A stretch of DNA of 64,000 nt from Helicobacter magdeburgensis. Its GTDB lineage: Bacteria > Campylobacterota > Campylobacteria > Campylobacterales > Helicobacteraceae. Position numbers and translations under genes: made by a program. Positions within the stretch are counted from its first letter, which is position 1, and the number at the start of each line of letters is the position of its first letter. Shown here piece by piece: positions 47,634 to 56,381 of the stretch. The notes under the pieces are model-generated. The model was not told the DNA's origin. It saw only the letters and a list, made by a program, of their open reading frames with translations, and searched no databases. The stretch lies in assembly GCF_000765825.2 (NCBI RefSeq), contig NZ_JRPE02000001.1, forward strand, positions 152,091 to 216,090. The letters are read 5' to 3'.

Positions 47634-48638
47634 ATGCAGATTCTAATCACAGGGGCAAATGGCTTTATCGGCTCTCATCTTACACAAGCCCTTTATGAGC
47701 AAAGTAAAATACCAGATTCAGTATTTTTTAACGCAAAAATTAAGGTGTTAAGCCTATATAATTCCTTTAACTCGTGGGGTTGGCTTGAGGATATTGATTG
47801 TTTGGATTCTATTGAAGTGATAAGTGGCGATATACGCGATCCGCATTTTTGTAAGCATATTTGTAAAGGTGTGGATATGGTATTTCATCTTGCCGCACTC
47901 ATCGCCATTCCCTATTCTTATGTTGCACCAGATAGCTATGTAGATACCAACATTAAAGGCACGCTTAATATCTGTCAAGCTGCGCTAGATTCAGGTGTCA
48001 AACGCATTATCCACACAAGCACAAGCGAAGTCTATGGCACGGCACAATATGTCCCCATTGATGAAAAGCATCCATTACAACCTCAAAGCCCATATTCCGC
48101 AAGTAAAATCGGTGCAGATGCCATTGCGATGAGTTTTCATAACGCCTTTTGCCTACCCCTTACCATAGCACGACCCTTCAATACCTATGGACCAAGGCAG
48201 AGTGCAAGGGCGGTTATCCCAACGATCATCACACAAATCGCAAATGGTGCAAAGCAGATTAAACTAGGCGACACAACGCCAACGCGGGATTTTAACTATG
48301 TCAAAGATACTTGTGCGGGATTCATCGCTCTAGCCTTAGCACAAAACACCATAGGCGAAGTTGTAAATATCGGCTCAAATGCTGAAATAAGCATCCAAGA
48401 TACGCTAGAGCTTATTAAAGAGCTAATGAAAAGTGATGTGGAATTTATCACAGACAAGCAGAGAATCCGCCCCGAAAAGAGCGAAGTCTTCCGTTTGTGG
48501 TGTGATAATACAAAGATTCAATCTCTCACAGGCTTTAGCCCACGATACACGCTCAAAGAAGGCTTACAAGAAACAATTACTTGGTTTTCAAACCCAAATA
48601 ATCTTGCCAAATACAAAAGTGATATTTACAACATCTAA
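47634..48638 (+). CDS. legB: LegB-type NDP-sugar 4,6-dehydratase
   Basis: 334-residue extended SDR. NAD-binding GANGFIGSHL at 7-16, catalytic HTSTSEVYGTA and YSASK, and ARPFNTYGPRQSARAVIP. It matches LegB of the legionaminic acid pathway (GDP/UDP-GlcNAc to the 4-keto-6-deoxy sugar), the substrate for LegC found 2.6 kb downstream. AAAAGGAG precedes the ATG, and the gene starts 20 bases after the peptidase. A UDP-GlcNAc dehydratase for other bacillosamine-type sugars is the alternative. Confidence 0.85.
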   Translation: MQILITGANGFIGSHLTQALYEQSKIPDSVFFNAKIKVLSLYNSFNSWGWLEDIDCLDSIEVISGDIRDPHFCKHICKGVDMVFHLAALIAIPYSYVAPDSYVDTNIKGTLNICQAALDSGVKRIIHTSTSEVYGTAQYVPIDEKHPLQPQSPYSASKIGADAIAMSFHNAFCLPLTIARPFNTYGPRQSARAVIPTIITQIANGAKQIKLGDTTPTRDFNYVKDTCAGFIALALAQNTIGEVVNIGSNAEISIQDTLELIKELMKSDVEFITDKQRIRPEKSEVFRLWCDNTKIQSLTGFSPRYTLKEGLQETITWFSNPNNLAKYKSDIYNI

Positions 48639-48648
48639 AGGAGAAAAA

Positions 48649-49819
48649 ATGCCAACAACTTCACAACACACAAACCCCACACAAAATATCAATAGTGGAG
48701 AAAAAAATCGCCCAAAAGTGAATCTCGCCACCTTGCTAGATTCTAATAAAATTATTCCACATTATGAAAGCATAAGAGAGAAAATTTTTAACGGGGGGGG
48801 GGGATATACTAAACTCTTTACCACCCATTGCTGCGGAATTTCACTGGTGTGCGAGCTGTAATTACAACTGCGTACATTGTAGCTACGGACAAAGACGACA
48901 AAACAAATCCCGCCTAAGCCCCGAAGTCATCACCCAAACAATCAAAGATTTAAGCTCCCTTGGCACAAAAGCCGCCTATATCTCCGGTGGTGGAGAGCCA
49001 ACTACCCTTAGCAAATGGCACAATTATGCTCAAATGATGCTAGATTCACAAATGGAAGTCGCCCTTATCACAAACTCCGTAGCCATTAAGCCCGAGCATT
49101 ACGAGCTTTTAAGAAAATTTAACTACATTGCCGTGTCGGTGTATTCCACAAAAGAGGAGCAATACAAAGCAATTGTAGGCTCTCATCACTTTGAGGGGCA
49201 ATTCTCACTGCCTAAAAAGCTAAAAAACGAAGATTCTAAACTCATCGTTGGGGCAAGATGCGTCATCAATGGTATTAATTACCAAGAGATTTTTAATACC
49301 TACAAAAAGGCTATGGAAGAGGGCTTTGATTATATTATCTTTATCCCTGCGGTGGATTATGAGAAACGCTCCATTGATTTGAGTGAAGAACAAAAGCAAA
49401 GCGTATTAAAGCAGATAGAAAATGGACTTTCACACATAGACCCCGCCACGACAAATCTTATTAATGTCAAAAATAATGGTGTGGGACATTATGGCAGCAC
49501 ATACTTGCCAAAACTCCAAAAAAGCGTGTTATGTAACGCCATTGCTATGCGGAGCAATGTATTTATCAACTATGATGGCGAAGTGTATCTCTGCCAACCC
49601 CTTATAGGCAACAAAGAATATAGCCTAGGCAATCTTAACGAGCAGAGATTCTTAGACTTATGGAATGCAAAAAGGCATAATGAAGTGATTGCCAAACTCC
49701 ACGAGAAATTTGCCAAAGGTGCGTGTGAAAACTGCCGAGCTATATCCTATAATGTAGCGATTGATACATTGCTCCAAGGCAATAAACCTGCTATAATCCC
49801 AAGTGATAATTTTCTCTAA
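48649..49819 (+). CDS. radical SAM protein, phase-variable, frameshifted (OFF) at G11
   Basis: ATG 48649 (GGAG upstream) opens a frame that as sequenced stops at 48861, just after a G11 tract at 48793-48803. With 10 (or 13) G the frame would run to 49819, 389 residues. That frame has the radical SAM cluster motif CNYNCVHC (Cys-x3-Cys-x2-Cys), SGGGEPTT, and a SPASM-like end (CNAIAMRSNVFINYDGEVYLCQP, then GACENC). It would bind 4Fe-4S clusters and modify a sugar, peptide or lipid; placement between legB and legC suggests a role in the surface sugar. The second alternative frame (G9/G12) ends at once (ATATACTAA). Confidence 0.82.
48793..48803 (+). repeat. G11 tract in radical SAM gene (OFF)
   Basis: Eleven G after AAC. 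Loss of one G restores the 389-residue frame. Confidence 0.9.
49792..49797 (+). promoter_or_regulatory. -10 element (TATAAT) for glycosyltransferase copy 2
   Basis: TATAAT inside the last codons of the radical SAM gene, 46 bases before the ATG at 49843; would allow transcription independent of the upstream gene. Confidence 0.4.
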
Positions 49820-49842
49820 CAAACTCACAAAAGGAGCATTAA

Positions 49843-51213
49843 ATGCAAAAAAATGTAAAGCAACTAGAGCCAAAAGTCGCTATTATCGTGCCAATTTACA
49901 ATGTGGAAAAGTATTTAAAAGATTGCTTAGATTCTCTTATCCATCAAACATATAAGAATCTAGAGATTATACTTGTAGATGATGGAAGCACAGATAAAAG
50001 CACTGATATAGCAAAAGCATATTTTGAAAAAGATTGCAGAATCACACTTATATGCAAAAGCAATGGAGGACAAGGGAGTGCGAGAAATGTGGGGATTGAA
50101 TACCTATCAAGTGGATTTGATATTTTGCCTTTATCGTCTCTTAATAATATCTTTATATCAAAAGGCTCACTTAAAGCAACCGCTCTAAGTCACAATGCCT
50201 TTATAGATTTAAGAGATTCAAAAGATTCTGCATTTAGCACGGGGGGGGGGCATAAGCTAGAATCTAAGTCATATCGCTCCCCAAATTCCACAAACCGCAC
50301 AAAATCCCTTAAAAATCCCTTAGACTTTCCACATAAGCCCATTGACTACACCCTATCATCTTGTATTATTTTCTCTCACTCTCCCACACCGCCACAACAA
50401 ATTGAGTATATTCATTTTGTAGATTCTGATGATATGTTAAGCCTTGATTGCATAGAACAATGTATAGCAAACATAGGGGAATGCGATATTATATGGCACG
50501 ATACGAAGTATATTTATGAAGATAATATCCCCAAAGAGCAGCACACTCCCCTTTTGCAATCACTTTATCTTACACAAGAACAAGCCCAAAATAGAATCTT
50601 CACTGCCCTTGAGCTATGGAAATATACCGATTCCTTTTCTTGGGTCCATCAAGGATTATTTGCATTTTCACTCCTTGACAATTTGCGTTTTTCAACGCCA
50701 CTTGCTAATGAAGATGCCCTTTTTGGTATGCTCCTTTTTGCCAAGGCAAAAGCTATTAAAGTAACATCATTTTATGGGCTTATTTATCGCTATCACGCCG
50801 CTTCAGTATCAGCACACAGAGAATCTCAAAACATCTATCGCAAAACCTATCCCCTCTTTATGAGTAGTATTGTTATGGCATTTCAAAATGGCTATAAGAT
50901 TAAACACTATTATTTTGCCTACTCCTGCACTTATATTTGTCTTGGACTTTTAGCGTATATTGAGAGTTTAAATGATTCTCAATTCGCGTTAAAAAATAAA
51001 CTCATAGAGTTTTTGCAAGTAAGGGCTATATATGCTTTTGGTGCTATGAGTTTTGAATCTGATCCTAAATATGTCCGCCCACTATTGAAGCCCTTAGAAC
51101 CTTATATGCAAAAGGTAAGTAGAGCTAACAAAATAGCCTATTTTATGCCAAGAGTTTTTAAGATTCTAAAATGGATAAATGGGAAAAGGAAGAAATTAAG
51201 AAGCCAATCTTAA
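49843..51213 (+). CDS. glycosyltransferase family 2, mosaic copy 2, with G10 tract (in frame)
   Basis: 456 residues. Same GT-A start (VAIIVPIYNVEKYLKD, VDDGSTDKSTD) and same C-terminal 95 residues as copy 1, with VDSDDM at about 193-198. Identical DNA blocks 49868-50099, 50251-50523 and 50914-51202 alternate with regions unlike copy 1 (50100-50240 and 50524-50913, the likely acceptor-specificity part). A G10 tract (50241-50250) reads in frame as Gly-Gly-Gly; any frame change stops within ten bases. AAAGGAGC precedes the ATG. A different acceptor or sugar specificity from copy 1 is inferred. Confidence 0.88.
   Translation: MQKNVKQLEPKVAIIVPIYNVEKYLKDCLDSLIHQTYKNLEIILVDDGSTDKSTDIAKAYFEKDCRITLICKSNGGQGSARNVGIEYLSSGFDILPLSSLNNIFISKGSLKATALSHNAFIDLRDSKDSAFSTGGGHKLESKSYRSPNSTNRTKSLKNPLDFPHKPIDYTLSSCIIFSHSPTPPQQIEYIHFVDSDDMLSLDCIEQCIANIGECDIIWHDTKYIYEDNIPKEQHTPLLQSLYLTQEQAQNRIFTALELWKYTDSFSWVHQGLFAFSLLDNLRFSTPLANEDALFGMLLFAKAKAIKVTSFYGLIYRYHAASVSAHRESQNIYRKTYPLFMSSIVMAFQNGYKIKHYYFAYSCTYICLGLLAYIESLNDSQFALKNKLIEFLQVRAIYAFGAMSFESDPKYVRPLLKPLEPYMQKVSRANKIAYFMPRVFKILKWINGKRKKLRSQS
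50241..50250 (+). repeat. G10 tract in glycosyltransferase copy 2
   Basis: In frame as sequenced; followed by the same CATAAGCTAG as copy 1, which holds stops in both other frames. Confidence 0.9.
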
Positions 51214-51225
51214 AGGATTATAAGA

Positions 51226-51231
51226 TACAAT
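51226..51231 (+). promoter_or_regulatory. -10 element (TACAAT) for legC
   Basis: TACAAT 34 bases before the chosen legC ATG, in the 50-base gap after glycosyltransferase copy 2. Confidence 0.4.
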
Positions 51232-51264
51232 GTCGCCCTTTAGCAGAAAACACAAAGGGTGATA

Positions 51265-52473
51265 ATGAGTGATTTTCACACTATTTTTACTTTTATTCGC
51301 AATCTTTATGACAGCCCACAAGGCTTTATCCCACTACACGAGCCGCGATTTATGGGGAATGAAAAAAAATATCTCTTAGAGTGTATTGACAGCGGCTTTG
51401 TTTCAAGTGTAGGGACATTTGTAGATTCATTTGAAAAGGAAATAGCAAAATTTTGTGGTAGCAAATACGCCATAGCCGCCACAAATGGCACTTCCGCCCT
51501 ACACGCCGCACTTCACGCCCTTGAAGTCAATACAGAATGCGAAGTCATAACCCAGCCCTTAAGCTTTATCGCCACAAGCAACGCCATTGCCTACACAGGG
51601 GCAGCTCCGGTGTATGTTGATGTGGATTTAGATACAATGGGACTATCCCCGCATTCACTCAAAGCCTTTTTAGAATCTTATGCGATAAAAAAGGGGGGTA
51701 TTACCTACAATAAACAAAGCGGCAAGATTCTTAAAGCCTGTGTGCCAATGCACACCTTTGGACACCCTACAAGAATCCAAGAGATTAAAGCAATATGCGA
51801 TGAATGGGGAGTTTTACTTGTTGAAGATGCAGCAGAGAGCTTAGGGAGCTATGTATATAACGCAGATTCTCAAAAGAGTAAAGATTCTCAAATCCACACC
51901 GGCACCTTTGGAATCTGTGGTATCCTTAGCTTCAATGGTAACAAAACCATAACTTGCGGTGGCGGTGGGGCGATTCTTACCCAAGATGAAGCATTAGCAA
52001 AAAAGCTCAAACACCTTACCACCACGGCTAAAATCCCCCATCCTTACGAGTATGAACACGACACACTAGGTTTTAACTATCGTCTTCCAAATATCAACGC
52101 AGCCCTAGCCCTAGCTCAAATAGAGCAGCTCCCAGCGTTTTTACGCGATAAGCAAGATATTGCTAAAGAATATGAAGCATTTTTTGCCACACAATCACAT
52201 TGTAGCTTTATAGGTGCTAGAGTAGGCACACAGCCTAATTTTTGGCTTAATGCTCTGCTATTAGATTCTAAATCATTGCGTGATGAGTTTTTAGAGCAAA
52301 GCAACGCTCAAGGCATTATGACACGCCCCATTTGGAAGCTTAATAATGAGCTAAGTATGTATCGCCACTGCCAAAGTGATGAGCTAAAAAATGCCAGATT
52401 CTTGCGTGATAGGATTGTCAATATCCCAAGCAGTGCGAGAATCCACAACTTAAAAAGCCTAGCTAATGGCTAA
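51265..52473 (+). CDS. legC: LegC-type PLP aminotransferase
   Basis: 402-residue DegT/DnrJ/EryC1/StrS aminotransferase. AATNGTSALHAALHAL, VITQPLSFIATSNAIAY and the PLP Lys in FNGNKTITCGGGGAIL; sequence type matches LegC, which aminates the 4-keto sugar made by LegB. I chose ATG 51265 (AAAGGG five bases before) rather than the GTG at 51259. The stop overlaps the next start by eight bases (ATGGCTAA), giving coupled translation with the acetyltransferase. Confidence 0.88.
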   Translation: MSDFHTIFTFIRNLYDSPQGFIPLHEPRFMGNEKKYLLECIDSGFVSSVGTFVDSFEKEIAKFCGSKYAIAATNGTSALHAALHALEVNTECEVITQPLSFIATSNAIAYTGAAPVYVDVDLDTMGLSPHSLKAFLESYAIKKGGITYNKQSGKILKACVPMHTFGHPTRIQEIKAICDEWGVLLVEDAAESLGSYVYNADSQKSKDSQIHTGTFGICGILSFNGNKTITCGGGGAILTQDEALAKKLKHLTTTAKIPHPYEYEHDTLGFNYRLPNINAALALAQIEQLPAFLRDKQDIAKEYEAFFATQSHCSFIGARVGTQPNFWLNALLLDSKSLRDEFLEQSNAQGIMTRPIWKLNNELSMYRHCQSDELKNARFLRDRIVNIPSSARIHNLKSLANG

Positions 52474-53338
52474 AGTATTCCACATACTTCATCGCATTAA
52501 GCCAAAGCTTGTGCTTATCGGCGGTGGCGGACACGCTAGGGCTTGTATTGATGTGATAGAGCAGGAAAATCGCTTTAAGATTTATGGCATTGTAGATTCT
52601 TTTGCTTTGCAAAATGGCATTAGCGAAGTGCTAGGCTATCCTATACTTGGCGGTGATGAACTGCTAGAATCTTTATATACTCAAGTCAAAATCGCCTTTA
52701 TCGCCCTTGGACAGATTAAAACACCCGCCCATAGAATGCGTATTTACCAAAATCTTAAAGCCATAGGCTATAATCTTCCCACTATCATATCCCCACTTGC
52801 CTATATCGCAAAGGGAGTGAATCTTAAGGAGGGAAGTATCATTATGCACCACGCTCTTGTGAATGCAAATGCCAAAATCGGCACAGCTTGTATCATTAAC
52901 TCCAAAGCCCTTGTAGAACACGACTGCGTTGTAGAAGATTTTTGTCATCTCTCCACCGCAAGTGTGATAAATGGCAACTGCCACATCGGCGAAGGAAGCT
53001 TTTTAGGGAGCAATATGATTTTAGCTCACAATACCGCCGTAGCCCCAAACTCTGTGCTTTATAACAATCCGCTAGAAGCTTCACAAAATATCTCTCGCAT
53101 AAGCCCAAGCCTAGCCAACAAAAGCAATTCGCAAGGTAGTTTGCAAGAATCCGCCACGCATTATTCCAATAAGAATCTCTCTTTACAAATAGATAAAAAA
53201 TTAACGGGGGGGGGGGATAGAGTAAAATATCTCTATCCTTGCAACTCCGGCTTTTCTTTCTTTAGATTCCAAGCAAAATCTTTTTACCCTTTCTCAAAAC
53301 ATATCACTTCATCTTATCCTGTAAAGATTGCCATATGA
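52466..53338 (+). CDS. NeuD/PglD-type sugar acyltransferase with G11 tract and extra tail
   Basis: 290 residues. N-terminal Rossmann-like domain (LVLIGGGGHARACIDVI at 16-32), then a left-handed beta-helix with the catalytic His in ALVEHDCVVED; relatives N-acetylate the amino sugar produced by LegC/PglE, so it may be the LegH step. PglD proteins end near residue 200; here about 90 more residues follow, Ser/Asn-rich, then a G11 tract (53206-53216) and a 40-residue tail that reads to the next gene, overlapping its ATG by four bases (ATGA). Other tract lengths stop right after the tract (GGA-TAG or ATA-GAG-TAA). Confidence 0.82.
   Translation: MAKVFHILHRIKPKLVLIGGGGHARACIDVIEQENRFKIYGIVDSFALQNGISEVLGYPILGGDELLESLYTQVKIAFIALGQIKTPAHRMRIYQNLKAIGYNLPTIISPLAYIAKGVNLKEGSIIMHHALVNANAKIGTACIINSKALVEHDCVVEDFCHLSTASVINGNCHIGEGSFLGSNMILAHNTAVAPNSVLYNNPLEASQNISRISPSLANKSNSQGSLQESATHYSNKNLSLQIDKKLTGGGDRVKYLYPCNSGFSFFRFQAKSFYPFSKHITSSYPVKIAI
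53206..53238 (+). repeat. G11 tract with abutting hairpin
   Basis: G11 at 53206-53216; its last two G begin an 8-bp stem GGATAGAG (53215-53222) with CTCTATCC (53231-53238) around an 8-base AT loop. Confidence 0.8.
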
Positions 53339-53976
53339 ATGGATTTTACAGCATAAATGAACTCCTAGACTTAGGCATAAAGATTCCAAAAAATCCAAAA
53401 AATATTTTTATCTCAAAAAAAGCAAGTCTTTATAATGCAGAACGCATAAGTGTGGGCAATTATGTCCGTATTGATGATTTTGCGATTTTAAGCGGAAATA
53501 TACAAATAGGTAGCTTTATCCACATAGGAGCGTGGGCTAGTCTCTCTGGCGGGGAGGTTGGCATTGTATTAAAAGATTTTTGCGGACTTTCGCAACGCGT
53601 AAGCCTTTTTAGCTCAAGTGATGATTATAGTGGGAAAAGCCTAACCAATCCTATGATACCCTCAAATTTTAAAAGCGTTAGCACCTCTAAGATTGTCCTA
53701 CAAAAGCATTGTATCGTGGGTGCTGGAAGCGTGATTTTGCCATCAAGTAGTGGCTTAAGCGAGGGGGTAAGTGTGGGGGCTTTAAGTCTTGTTGTTCGCC
53801 CCACAAAACCTTTTGGAATCTACTTTGGCAACCCCGCAAAAAGAATCTTAGAGAGAAGCAGAAATATTCTCACACTTGAAAAGGAATTTTTGCAATCTTT
53901 AAAAGGTGAATTTTTAACGGGGGGGGGGCATAAGCTAAACTTTTTCTGCTATTCCTTATCCAAGGAATCTGCGTGA
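53335..53976 (+). CDS. left-handed beta-helix acyltransferase with G10 tract near the 3' end
   Basis: 213 residues of hexapeptide acetyltransferase type (IGSFIHIGAWASLSGG, DFCGLSQRVSLFSSSDDY, CIVGAGSVILPSS, PTKPFGIYFGNPAKRI). The domain is complete by about residue 190. A G10 tract (53919-53928) and a 15-residue tail follow, and the stop overlaps the next GTG start (GTGA). At G9 or G11 the frame closes within four codons. Likely O- or N-acylates a glycan sugar; the exact position is unknown. Confidence 0.8.
   Translation: MNGFYSINELLDLGIKIPKNPKNIFISKKASLYNAERISVGNYVRIDDFAILSGNIQIGSFIHIGAWASLSGGEVGIVLKDFCGLSQRVSLFSSSDDYSGKSLTNPMIPSNFKSVSTSKIVLQKHCIVGAGSVILPSSSGLSEGVSVGALSLVVRPTKPFGIYFGNPAKRILERSRNILTLEKEFLQSLKGEFLTGGGHKLNFFCYSLSKESA
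53919..53928 (+). repeat. G10 tract near end of acyltransferase gene
   Basis: Followed by CATAAGCTAA; stops occur in both other frames at once. Confidence 0.9.
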
Positions 53977-54605
53977 AAAATATCATTATTGTTGGAAGCG
54001 GAGGTTTGGCAAAAGATATTTATCCCGCCTTAAAATCCAATCTTAAGCCTGATGAAAAAATTAAAGGATTTTTAGTTGATGACAAATCAAAATATACTAA
54101 AGCCAATTTTGATGAGCCATATTTAGGCACAATAAATGAATATATCATAGATGAAAATGATTATTTTCTCATCGCATTTGGCAATAACCCCGGAAGAGCT
54201 CAAACCTATCAGAATCTTAAAGCCAAAGGGGCAAAATTTTTTACTTTCATTCACCCAAGCACTCTTCTGCCAAAACGATTTTACATTGGAGATTCTGTCC
54301 TTATAGGAGCATTTTGCATTATTGGTGAAGATAGTGTAATTAAAGACAATGTGTTTATTAATAAATTTGTCAATGTTGGACACGATAGCACAATCTTTGA
54401 ACATTCAATTTTATGTCCTTATGTTATGATTTCTGGTGGTTGCACCATAGGACAGCAAAACTTTCTTGCTACACGCTCAACAATTGCTCCAAATATTCAT
54501 ATAGGAGATTTTTGCACAATTTCTGCACACACATTTGTCAAAAGAAATATTTGTCGCAACAAATTTCTATACAACACTTCAATTACCAAATCAAAGGAAA
54601 AATAA
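53973..54605 (+). CDS. NeuD/PglD-type sugar acyltransferase, second copy
   Basis: 210 residues: Rossmann-like start MKNIIIVGSGGLAKDIYPAL, then hexapeptide repeats with a candidate catalytic His in NKFVNVGHDSTIFE. Usual family length and no G tract. GTG start behind AAGGAA, overlapping the previous stop; its TAA overlaps the next ATG (TAATG). Unlike the first NeuD-like protein it has no tail, so it may be the constitutive enzyme. Confidence 0.82.
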   Translation: MKNIIIVGSGGLAKDIYPALKSNLKPDEKIKGFLVDDKSKYTKANFDEPYLGTINEYIIDENDYFLIAFGNNPGRAQTYQNLKAKGAKFFTFIHPSTLLPKRFYIGDSVLIGAFCIIGEDSVIKDNVFINKFVNVGHDSTIFEHSILCPYVMISGGCTIGQQNFLATRSTIAPNIHIGDFCTISAHTFVKRNICRNKFLYNTSITKSKEK

Positions 54606-56329
54606 TGTGTGGTTTTGTTGGCACTATGGGGCAAAATAGCCTCGCTTCTTTCTCGCTCTTGGAAAAATCTGTTAATTCTATCGGGCATAGAGGCTCACCC
54701 TCTCTTCAACCTCAATTTTATAAAAGCCAAATGTTTTGCTGTGGATTTTCTAGGCTGGATATTTGCGACCTTAATGACAGGGCTAATCAACCTTTCTTCA
54801 AGGAAGGATATGAACACATAATGTGTTTTAATGGAGAGATTTATAACTATCAGGAGCTTAAAAATGAGCTTATAAAACTTGGATATACATTTGAGACCAC
54901 ATCTGATACAGAAGTGGTTTATTATGCATATCATCATTTTGGCAAAGAATGCTTCAAAAAACTAAGAGGTATGTTTGCCATTGCTATTTTTCATACCAAA
55001 ACGCAAGAATTATTGTTGGCACGAGATCATTTTGGAATCAAGCCACTTTATTACTGCATTAAGCACGACAAAGTGTATTTTTCAAGTGAAATTAAAGCGT
55101 TTAAGAGTTTTTTGAAGTTTGAGGTTTTAAAAGAGAATATTATAGAATTTTTAAGCCTTGGCATTAACTTGGATAACACAACGCTATTTAAGGATATTTA
55201 CAGCGTTTTACCCGGGGAGATATTATATTTTGATAGCCCTTTAGCCTGTAAGACAACCCCTTTCTTTTCTCTACTTGACACATTTAACACTTCATCTTCC
55301 CTAGATATAGACACAATAGAATCTATACTTCTTAAAAGCATAGAAAAACATATTCCAACTGATGTTAATTACGGCATACAACTTAGTGGTGGTTTAGATT
55401 CATCTTTTGTAACAACTATCTGCCACAAATATAATCAAAACCTTCAAACTTTTAGTGTAAATTTTCATATCCCAACACTTGATGAAAGCTATTTTCAAAA
55501 TATGCTTACTTCGCAACTTGGAATCCACAATCATTCTTTTATTTATGATGATTTTTTTAACATTGAATTTTTAAAACAAAGCATTTATTATGAGGATTTC
55601 CCACTTCATCATCCAAATATACTTGCTTCAAATAAACTTAACAATCTAGCTTCAAAATGTGGCTTAAAAGTGCTACTATCAGGAGATGGAGCAGATGAAG
55701 TATTTTGCGGTTATCAATGGCACTTATTACAACCCCAAATGATAGATAATCTTAGCTTGGCTTTATTGAATCTTGCTTATGTATCACCTCAACTTCTATC
55801 ACAAACTCTTAATCTCCCGCTTAAACCCATCAACAAAACCCTTATAGATGAAACACGAAAGATTCAAACTGACAATATGATGACTTTTTTAGGTCAAAAA
55901 ATATATCTTCAAAAATGGCTAAGACGACAAGATAGAAGTGGTATGCAAAATTCACTAGAAATAAGAGTGCCATTTGTGGATACACACCTTATTCAAGCCC
56001 TTAACAGCCTTGATACCAAGACAAAAACACAAAATCTAGCACAAAACAAATTCATTCTCAAACTTATAGCACAAAAATATATGCCTTACAATTTAGTATA
56101 TCAACAAAAAATCGGCTTTCCTATTCCAATTAGAGAATGGTTTTCCAGTTCGCAATCACATATGCTACTTAGCCTACTGCAAAGCAATAGAGCCAAAGAT
56201 AGACATATCTATAATAATCAGCAAATATCCCACTTCATCAATGCCCACCAATCAAATCAAGGTGATTATAGTCGTTTGCTATGGCTTTTATGCAACCTTG
56301 AGCTGTGGCTACAAGTTTATATTGATTAA
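54605..56329 (+). CDS. asparagine-synthetase-like glutamine amidotransferase
   Basis: 574 residues. The ATG at 54605 gives MCGFVG with the N-terminal nucleophile Cys2 of class II glutaminases; the glutaminase domain contains MCFNGEIYNYQELKNEL and DTEVVYYAYHHFG. The synthetase domain has the PPi loop QLSGGLDSSFVTT and LSGDGADEVFCGYQW. In glycan loci such AsnB-like proteins amidate sugar carboxylates; the neighbouring nonulosonate genes make that plausible here, but a true asparagine synthetase cannot be excluded. Confidence 0.85.
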   Translation: MCGFVGTMGQNSLASFSLLEKSVNSIGHRGSPSLQPQFYKSQMFCCGFSRLDICDLNDRANQPFFKEGYEHIMCFNGEIYNYQELKNELIKLGYTFETTSDTEVVYYAYHHFGKECFKKLRGMFAIAIFHTKTQELLLARDHFGIKPLYYCIKHDKVYFSSEIKAFKSFLKFEVLKENIIEFLSLGINLDNTTLFKDIYSVLPGEILYFDSPLACKTTPFFSLLDTFNTSSSLDIDTIESILLKSIEKHIPTDVNYGIQLSGGLDSSFVTTICHKYNQNLQTFSVNFHIPTLDESYFQNMLTSQLGIHNHSFIYDDFFNIEFLKQSIYYEDFPLHHPNILASNKLNNLASKCGLKVLLSGDGADEVFCGYQWHLLQPQMIDNLSLALLNLAYVSPQLLSQTLNLPLKPINKTLIDETRKIQTDNMMTFLGQKIYLQKWLRRQDRSGMQNSLEIRVPFVDTHLIQALNSLDTKTKTQNLAQNKFILKLIAQKYMPYNLVYQQKIGFPIPIREWFSSSQSHMLLSLLQSNRAKDRHIYNNQQISHFINAHQSNQGDYSRLLWLLCNLELWLQVYID

Positions 56330-56381
56330 AGAGAAAAAACGATAGAATACTCTCTCAAAATCGTCACATTAAGGAATATCT

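Noticed and set aside
54413..54604. N-terminal extension of the asparagine-synthetase-like gene
   Set aside because: The catalytic Cys must follow the initiator Met; ATG 54605 gives MCGF and overlaps the previous stop, so the upstream 64 codons are not used.
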